A stretch of 6,649 bases of DNA from Thermoanaerobaculales bacterium. GTDB taxonomy: Bacteria; Acidobacteriota; Thermoanaerobaculia; Thermoanaerobaculales; Sulfomarinibacteraceae. Below are positions 1 through 4,672 of this stretch, piece after piece (positions within the stretch are counted from its first letter, which is position 1; each line of letters begins with the position of its first letter). Made by a program: the position numbers and the translations under genes. The stretch lies in NCBI GenBank assembly GCA_029932545.1, contig JAOZPW010000200.1:623-7271 (forward strand), given 5' to 3'. Under the pieces are notes generated by a model. The model ran no database searches. It was not told the DNA's origin and saw only the letters and a list, made by a program, of their open reading frames with translations.

Positions 1-1137
1 TACCTCTCTGCGGGTACATACACCATCACCATCGCCGGCGCCTGGGAAGACGCAGCCTTGACAGGCGACCTCGACATCACCGAAGGCCTGACAATCCAGG
101 GCGGCACCGCCGGAGTCACGATCGACGGCGCCTCTCTCGACCGGGTCTTTCACGTTATGGGGGGCACTGCTTACTTCTATGACCTCACGATCACGGGAGG
201 AAACAGCCCAAGCATTGGCGGCGGCATCCTCAGCAACAGCCTCCTGTTTCTCAACGACTGTACGATCACCGATAATTCGAGCAATGGTTTGGGAGGTGGA
301 ATTTACAATAGCGCCGGCAGTCTCTACCTCGACCGTACAACCGTATCGAGCAACACAGCCAGTACAAGCGCGGGTGGAATTTACAACCAAACCGGACTCA
401 ACCTGAACATCGAAGACTCAACGATCTACTCCAACGTTGCGTCCAACGGCGCCGGGGGTGGAATTTTCAACAATGGTTCTTCCACCATTCGACGGTCCTC
501 CATATGGGGCAACCTCACCTATTTTGTATCGGGAAGCCACTTTCGCGGCGGCGCCGGTATCTTCAACAACGGCTATCTCAATCTTTATAATTGTTCCATG
601 GTGATTAACTGGGCTCACGATGATCCCGGCGGCGCCATTTACAACAACAACAACCTCGACCTCACCCACGTTTCCATCTCCAGCAACCTGAGCAGCCCGG
701 CCACCAGCACAATCATTTTCAACGCCGCCGGCGGTGACCTGACGATGGTCAACAGCCTGATGATCGGCAAGTGCACCAATGACGGCGGCAGCGTCACCAG
801 CACCGGCGGGAATCTCGAACAGGCGGGCAACACCTGTTACCTGGTAGGACCTGGAGATCAGGTCAACGTTGCCGACGCCATGACCACGCTCGCCGACGTT
901 GGCGGCGGCTCCAAAAAGTGCATCATTCTCGAAGAGGGAAGCCCGGCGATCGACCTGGGATACTGGAGCTATTGTTCCGACGTGGATCAGCGCGGGTTTG
1001 ACCGTCCGGTCGATGGTGACGACAACGGCAGTATCAACTGCGACATCGGCGCCTTCGAGATCCTCGCCGACCTTCCGATCTTCTCGGACGGATTCGAGAG
1101 TGGCAGCACCTGGAGGTGGGATTCCCCCTCACCTTGA
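1..1137 (+). CDS. Secreted right-handed beta-helix protein, choice-of-anchor Q type (5'-truncated by window)
   Basis: The reading frame is open from base 1 to the TGA at 1135-1137, giving 378 visible residues. The true start lies upstream, and the TTG at 58 is only an internal codon. The visible part consists of irregular beta-helix coils marked by repeated GGGI/GGAI-x-N steps at visible residues 73-76, 98-103, 125-130, 152-157, 183-189 and 210-215. Each step is followed by an L-x-L-x-x-(S/T)-x-(I/V)-x-x-N pattern like that of chlamydial Pmp-type repeats. The C-terminal third has the choice-of-anchor Q signature: SPAIDLG (314-320), DQRG (329-332) and CDIGAFE (347-353). A tail IFSDGFESG (360-368) followed by Trp then matches a short C-terminal tag common in exported proteins of such bacteria. 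The role is probably a surface or secreted adhesin-like protein; no catalytic residues are seen. It converges with the kinase gene. Family assignment is firm, function is not. Confidence 0.9.
   Translation, partial: YLSAGTYTITIAGAWEDAALTGDLDITEGLTIQGGTAGVTIDGASLDRVFHVMGGTAYFYDLTITGGNSPSIGGGILSNSLLFLNDCTITDNSSNGLGGGIYNSAGSLYLDRTTVSSNTASTSAGGIYNQTGLNLNIEDSTIYSNVASNGAGGGIFNNGSSTIRRSSIWGNLTYFVSGSHFRGGAGIFNNGYLNLYNCSMVINWAHDDPGGAIYNNNNLDLTHVSISSNLSSPATSTIIFNAAGGDLTMVNSLMIGKCTNDGGSVTSTGGNLEQAGNTCYLVGPGDQVNVADAMTTLADVGGGSKKCIILEEGSPAIDLGYWSYCSDVDQRGFDRPVDGDDNGSINCDIGAFEILADLPIFSDGFESGSTWRWDSPSP
295..470 (+). repeat. Imperfect tandem repeats encoding beta-helix coils
   Basis: The 14-mer GGTGGAATTTACAA occurs at 295-308 and exactly again at 373-386. 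A one-base variant, GGTGGAATTTTCAA, lies at 457-470. Weaker copies follow near 550-570 and 628-645. Spacings of 78 and 84 bases are multiples of three, so the repeats are in frame and encode the GGGIYN/GGGIFN turns of successive helix coils. They are protein-coding repeats, not a mobile or CRISPR element. Confidence 0.7.
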
Positions 1138-1240
1138 ACTGCGGCGCCCATCAATACGAAACCGGGACCTCCTTGGTTCCGGCTTCGTTCTGTTCGCCGA
1201 CGGATTCGAGAGCGGAAATACCACCGCCTGGTCGAATTAG
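1138..1240 (+). pseudogene. Out-of-frame relict or duplicated 3' end carrying a second DGFESG tag
   Basis: Just after the stop at 1137, two neighbouring frames read like pieces of the gene end that precedes them. Frame 0 gives LNCGAHQYETG (1134-1166), reminiscent of the upstream NCDIGAFE segment. The frame of base 1184 gives FVLFADGFESGNTTAWSN and stops with TAG at 1238-1240. The DNA for DGFESG at 1199-1216 matches that at 1087-1104 in 16 of 18 bases, 112 bases away, hence one base out of frame. No start codon with a ribosome site precedes it, so it is not an independent gene. It may be the decayed end of a paralogue, a partial tandem duplication, or an extension lost by a one-base change around the C-run at 1124-1128. 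Which of these is true cannot be decided from the window. Confidence 0.4.
1157..1187. terminator. Hairpin between convergent genes, possible bidirectional terminator
   Basis: CCGGGACC (1162-1169) pairs with GGTTCCGG (1175-1182) through eight pairs, one of them G-T, around the loop TCCTT. After one A/C mismatch the stem continues with CGAA (1157-1160) against TTCG (1184-1187). It starts 20 bases after the beta-helix stop codon and lies about 80 bases past the kinase stop on the other strand. A clear T-tract is missing on both sides; the plus strand continues TTCTGTTCG. Intrinsic termination is therefore plausible but not proven. Confidence 0.45.
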
Positions 1241-1267
1241 CCCGTACTTCTCACCGGTTATTAATCT

Positions 1268-4045
1268 TCAATGCTCGGCCAGCCACGCCTCGATCTCGTG
1301 CCGGAATTCTTCCAGTCCGGGATCCTGCAACTCTTGAATCTCTTCGAGCGTGACGCCGGCCTGCTCAACGGCCCGGCGGTGATCAAAATGCTCAAGAGCC
1401 ATCGCATGGCGAAATTGCACGAAGAACCGCAAATATCCTGGCGGAAGAAGCGCCTCGGCCGAGTCCAGGGCCTGCTGGAGGATCGCGAGTGCTTCATCCC
1501 AGCGACCGAGTTGCATGAACCCACCCCCAACTGCAGACTGCATTTTGATCCTCGATTCATCATTGTCTCGGAAAAATCCTTCGGCCACCTTCCCTTTCTC
1601 AACGACACACGCCCAGTCCTCCAGGCGTACGCAGGCCAGGATTACATTGAGAAGGGCGTTCTCCGTGACAACGGCATTCGGCCCGAGACTTGTCTTCAGA
1701 ATGTCGTAGCCTTCCTGCGCCAACCGACGGGCATCCTCATACTCACCACTTCTCACTGCCCGCACCGAGAGGTTGCTCTTGAGAACACCAATCTCCGGAT
1801 GGTCCGGAGGAAAGGTATCCTCAACGATTGTGATGGCCTTCTGCCTCAGCTGAAGGGCCTCTTCCTTCCTGCCAAGGTCGTTGAGGATGTCCGCAACCCC
1901 CTCAAGGGATATGTAGACCGAGGGGTGGATTGGACCAAGAAGTTCCATCCGCATATCCAGGCTCTCGCCGGCCAATTCAAGGGCCCCTTCCGCATCCCCC
2001 ATTTCGGCCAAAACATTGGCGCAATTTTGAAGGGTCGAAGCCACCTTGGGATGACTGTCACCGAATGCCAGCTTCCTCAGACGGAGCGCTTCCATGCAAA
2101 AATCAAGGGCGCCCTGCTTATCGCCACGGATCATCATCAGAATACTCTGGTGGTTGGCGAGAGCGCCCTCCAACTCCGGGTCATCCCCCAGCCGACCAAG
2201 GGCGGCATGGGCGAACTCGATGGTCTCGTCGATCCTCTCCATGTCCGTCAAAACGACACCTCGGATCCAGACCAGCCGGATCCATGCCTGGGCCGAAAGA
2301 CGATCATCCCGACCAACCTCCGCCTCGAGCAACGCCTCTTTCAAGACATCCTCGGCCTGTCGGATCTCTCCCAGTTTTTCCAGGAGCAGGCCCCTGACAT
2401 AATCACTGAGAGCACTCAAGGGCTTGTATTCGAGGCTCCTGATCGAAGGATCGAGAGAATCAAGGACGTCCCAGCCCCTGGGGTATTTCCCTGTGTCGTA
2501 CAGGGCCCGCGCATCGGCAATACCCTTACGGGCCTCAGCCACACGACGCCGAACTTCCGGATCCTCGGGCAAGGGAACCCGAGAACGAACAAGATCGGCA
2601 TTGAGGCAGGGCTCCATCGAAGGAAGAGCAAGGGCGGCCTGGACCGCACGATCCACGGTGGCCGCCGGGTCTTCCGCAAGCACCAAAAGAAGAGACGCCA
2701 TAGATTGGAGATGCTGATCGAGGCATTCAACTTCGAGATCCAGAAGCTCCGGCGTCTGTTCTCTTTGAATCCAGGTCGATTGGCAGACGTCCTCCCTCAA
2801 AGTGAGCCATTGGCGAGAGTAGTCCTCGAACACCGGTTGCAACAGACTCCATGTGTGGTCCCTGCCGATCGACTGATATCCGCTCCCAAGCGCCTCTTGG
2901 ATCCCGGGATCCCAGATGCCCTCGAGGTGACGCTCAAACCCGCGACACCGATACCGACCCTCCCCAAGAATCCTCCCACCGACGAGGGCGCCCACCAGGG
3001 CTGCCACTCCAATGAAGACGGCCGCAGAAGCCCAAATCCTCCGTCTCTTCCTCTGAGGCGCCTCTTGGATCCGATTCAGACCGGCGACAGCCTCTCCGGC
3101 GGTTGGCCGTTCCATAGGGTCCTTGCCCAGTAGACGCATGATGAAGTTTCGAAGCGCCGGAGACGCAGACGGTGGTTCTTCAATCCGTACAGTGGGGATC
3201 ATGGCCAAGAGAGCCATTGCATCCTCAGTTGCATAGGGAGAACGGGCCTCCAGCAACACGAAGAGAACAATTCCCAACGAAAAAACATCGGTTGCCGGAG
3301 TCACAGGTTCCCCGAGGGCCTGCTCGGGGCTCATGTAGCGAGGCGTACCGATGATGGCGCCCTGGATGGTCGGGGTGTCGCCACAGTGCGCCTTGGGATG
3401 GGCAGGTTCCGCAGGTAATACCGGTTCCGGCCCAATGTCCTCGATCAGGCGACCGATCCCAAAATCCAGAATTTTGACCGTACCGTCGGCCATCACCATG
3501 ATGTTGTCGGGTTTGAGATCCCGGTGAATCACACCCTCCCGATGAGCCGCCGCCAGGGCCTGAGCCACCTGAATACCGATGTCCAGGATCTCTTCTTCAC
3601 TCAAACTACCGACCAACTCACCGAGGGGACGACCATCCAGGTACTCCAGGAGAAGACACGGCGAATCACTGGAGTCCACAAGATCATAGAGGCGACAGAT
3701 GGATCGGTGGTCCAACCGGGACAGAATTCTCGCCTCCCGATAGAAACGGTTCCGGACATCATCCGAAACTCTCAGTCCGGGGCTGAGAACCTTGACCGCC
3801 ACCTTGCGGTCGAGGCGCTCATCCATCCCGAGATAGACCTCACCCATTCCACCGGCGCCGATGAACTCAACAATTCGGACATTGCCGACGTGCTGACCAA
3901 TCAGGGAGCCCTTGCCATCCTCCGGAAAAGCAGACTCGCCCAGGCCAGAGCCAAATGCTCCACCCGTCTTCAGAGGGTCGTCGGACACAGTCGGGTCGTT
4001 CAACGGCCCAATTCCCCTCTCAACTCGGTCCGTGCCTGCTGCCAC
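1268..4045 (-). CDS. Membrane Ser/Thr protein kinase with C-terminal TPR repeats (PknB-like)
   Basis: This is a 925-residue Hanks-type kinase. Visible motifs are the glycine loop GAGGMGEV (63-70), VAVK with Lys85, helix-C Glu104, HRDLKPDN (174-181, catalytic Asp176), DFG (194-196), a TPT pair (224-226) in the activation loop, GTPRYMSPE (233-241), DVFSLG (253-258) and Arg313. All key residues are present, so it should be active. A basic stretch KRRR (333-336) precedes one transmembrane helix (about 337-361). The following module (about 365-500) has Cys367, Cys421, Cys441 and Cys480 and the segment TPELLDLEVECLD, a signature I associate with kinase-TPR proteins of myxobacteria and relatives. 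Eight or so TPRs of about 42 residues follow (546-870). It overlaps the sigma gene. GTG at 4045 is the outer start; TTG at 4003, after AGGGGA with 9 bases spacing and forming TTGA with the sigma stop, is at least as convincing. Both leave the kinase domain intact. Confidence 0.95.
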   Translation of the reverse strand: MAAGTDRVERGIGPLNDPTVSDDPLKTGGAFGSGLGESAFPEDGKGSLIGQHVGNVRIVEFIGAGGMGEVYLGMDERLDRKVAVKVLSPGLRVSDDVRNRFYREARILSRLDHRSICRLYDLVDSSDSPCLLLEYLDGRPLGELVGSLSEEEILDIGIQVAQALAAAHREGVIHRDLKPDNIMVMADGTVKILDFGIGRLIEDIGPEPVLPAEPAHPKAHCGDTPTIQGAIIGTPRYMSPEQALGEPVTPATDVFSLGIVLFVLLEARSPYATEDAMALLAMIPTVRIEEPPSASPALRNFIMRLLGKDPMERPTAGEAVAGLNRIQEAPQRKRRRIWASAAVFIGVAALVGALVGGRILGEGRYRCRGFERHLEGIWDPGIQEALGSGYQSIGRDHTWSLLQPVFEDYSRQWLTLREDVCQSTWIQREQTPELLDLEVECLDQHLQSMASLLLVLAEDPAATVDRAVQAALALPSMEPCLNADLVRSRVPLPEDPEVRRRVAEARKGIADARALYDTGKYPRGWDVLDSLDPSIRSLEYKPLSALSDYVRGLLLEKLGEIRQAEDVLKEALLEAEVGRDDRLSAQAWIRLVWIRGVVLTDMERIDETIEFAHAALGRLGDDPELEGALANHQSILMMIRGDKQGALDFCMEALRLRKLAFGDSHPKVASTLQNCANVLAEMGDAEGALELAGESLDMRMELLGPIHPSVYISLEGVADILNDLGRKEEALQLRQKAITIVEDTFPPDHPEIGVLKSNLSVRAVRSGEYEDARRLAQEGYDILKTSLGPNAVVTENALLNVILACVRLEDWACVVEKGKVAEGFFRDNDESRIKMQSAVGGGFMQLGRWDEALAILQQALDSAEALLPPGYLRFFVQFRHAMALEHFDHRRAVEQAGVTLEEIQELQDPGLEEFRHEIEAWLAEH

Positions 4046-4563
4046 AGTCTTCGAACCGTCCTTTCGGAAACACCCAGTGCCTCTGCGGTCTCAGGTTCTG
4101 TATAGCCGGCGAAGTACTTGCACTCGACGACGCCACTCAGTCGGGAGTCTTCTCTGCCCAACCGCTCCAGAGCCTGATCAACGGCCAAAACCTGATCCAG
4201 GTGCTGGAAGAAAACAGCATGTCGTTCGTCGAGAGTCTCCTGCAGAGCCCCACCCCCTCGTTTCAGACGGAGCTTTTCGCGAGCATGGTCGACGAGGATA
4301 TGTCGCATCGCGCCTGCCGCAAGACAGAGGAAATGCCCGCGGTCGGCAAAATCACGGGCCGGACTCCCGGAGATCTTGACGTACGCCTCGTGAACCAACT
4401 CCGTTGTGTTCAAGGTCTGCCGCCCCTGACGACGAAGCTGTCGTCGGGCAAGGGAGCGGAGTTGATCGTAAAGCAGCGTGAATACTCGGTCTCCTGCCTC
4501 TTGATCACCCTGGGCCGCAGCCCTCAATAAAACGGTAATACCCTCACTCTGGTCAGTCACCAT
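4000..4563 (-). CDS. ECF-type RNA polymerase sigma factor (TIGR02999 / Sigma70_ECF family)
   Basis: This 187-residue protein directs RNA polymerase to a specific promoter set. Region 2 spans about residues 9-100: LLRAAAQGD, LYDQLRSLARRQL (31-43), NTTELVHEAYVKI (52-64), the GHF-x4-AAGAMRHILVDHAR segment (76-95) and KRGGG (101-105). The LVHEAY and MRHILVDHAR blocks are hallmarks of this group. A linker leads to region 4 with LDQVLAVDQALERL (122-135), VVECKYFAGYTEPETAEAL (145-163) and the helix-turn-helix GVSERTVRRLWQQAR (164-178). Length is normal. In the beta'-binding part of region 2.2 the acidic residues of classical ECF factors are replaced by Thr53-Thr54. No anti-sigma gene is adjacent; a kinase gene overlaps the 3' end instead, which suggests control by phosphorylation (inference). 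The start is ATG at 4563, preceded by AGGA with 4 bases spacing. Confidence 0.96.
   Translation of the reverse strand: MVTDQSEGITVLLRAAAQGDQEAGDRVFTLLYDQLRSLARRQLRRQGRQTLNTTELVHEAYVKISGSPARDFADRGHFLCLAAGAMRHILVDHAREKLRLKRGGGALQETLDERHAVFFQHLDQVLAVDQALERLGREDSRLSGVVECKYFAGYTEPETAEALGVSERTVRRLWQQARTELRGELGR
4013..4018 (-). promoter_or_regulatory. Candidate ribosome binding site for the kinase gene
   Basis: On the minus strand AGGGGA lies inside the end of the sigma gene, nine bases before TTG at 4003-4001. That TTG overlaps the sigma TGA as TTGA (4003-4000). The geometry favours translational coupling and a start 14 codons later than the GTG at 4045, which has only AGGA about 13 bases upstream. 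Confidence 0.45.
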
Positions 4564-4672
4564 CGCATCCTACCAGGGCCATCCGGACCGTTCACTCCCA
4601 ATAATAATCCAACCTCCGAGAGCCACTTCCCCTCTCTCATCCTGATAGACTCAGTTGAGGATTGAGACAACG
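4564..4672. promoter_or_regulatory. Divergent intergenic region, presumed bidirectional promoter
   Basis: These 109 bases separate the start of the sigma-kinase unit from the start of the plus-strand TPR gene, so both promoters should lie here unless one extends into coding DNA. On the minus strand TATTAT (4606-4601) fits a -10 box in five of six positions. The matching -35 position (4629-4624, GAAGTG) is poor for sigma-70, though GGAAGT there vaguely recalls an ECF -35 GGAAC element. On the plus strand no convincing box pair was found; a short direct repeat TTGAG occurs at 4655-4659 and 4662-4666. The assignment rests mostly on gene layout. Confidence 0.4.
4568..4571 (-). promoter_or_regulatory. 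Ribosome binding site of the sigma factor gene
   Basis: On the minus strand GGTAGGATGCG precedes ATG at 4563. The AGGA core is four bases from the start, slightly close but usable. No better in-frame start with a stronger site is seen, so it supports ATG at 4563. Confidence 0.5.

Noticed and set aside
295..645. Regular GGTGGAATTTACAA repeats as a possible CRISPR array or mobile repeat
   Set aside because: Spacing is in multiples of three, copies drift in sequence and encode beta-helix turns within an open frame.
899..1240. 113-codon plus-strand frame covering the end of the beta-helix gene
   Set aside because: Its first two thirds overlap the anchor-Q coding frame and read as low-complexity shadow sequence. 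Only the last 18 residues look real, and these are reported as the second tag.
1271..3133. 620-codon plus-strand open frame opposite the kinase gene
   Set aside because: It is in exact codon register with the kinase, so its stops would need TTA, CTA or TCA codons on the kinase strand, which are rare in GC-rich genes. It shows no recognisable domain, while the minus strand encodes clear kinase and TPR motifs.
3524..4530. Several plus-strand frames of 150-190 codons opposite the kinase N-terminus and sigma gene
   Set aside because: They mutually overlap and lie antisense to highly conserved kinase and sigma motifs; none shows a domain of its own.
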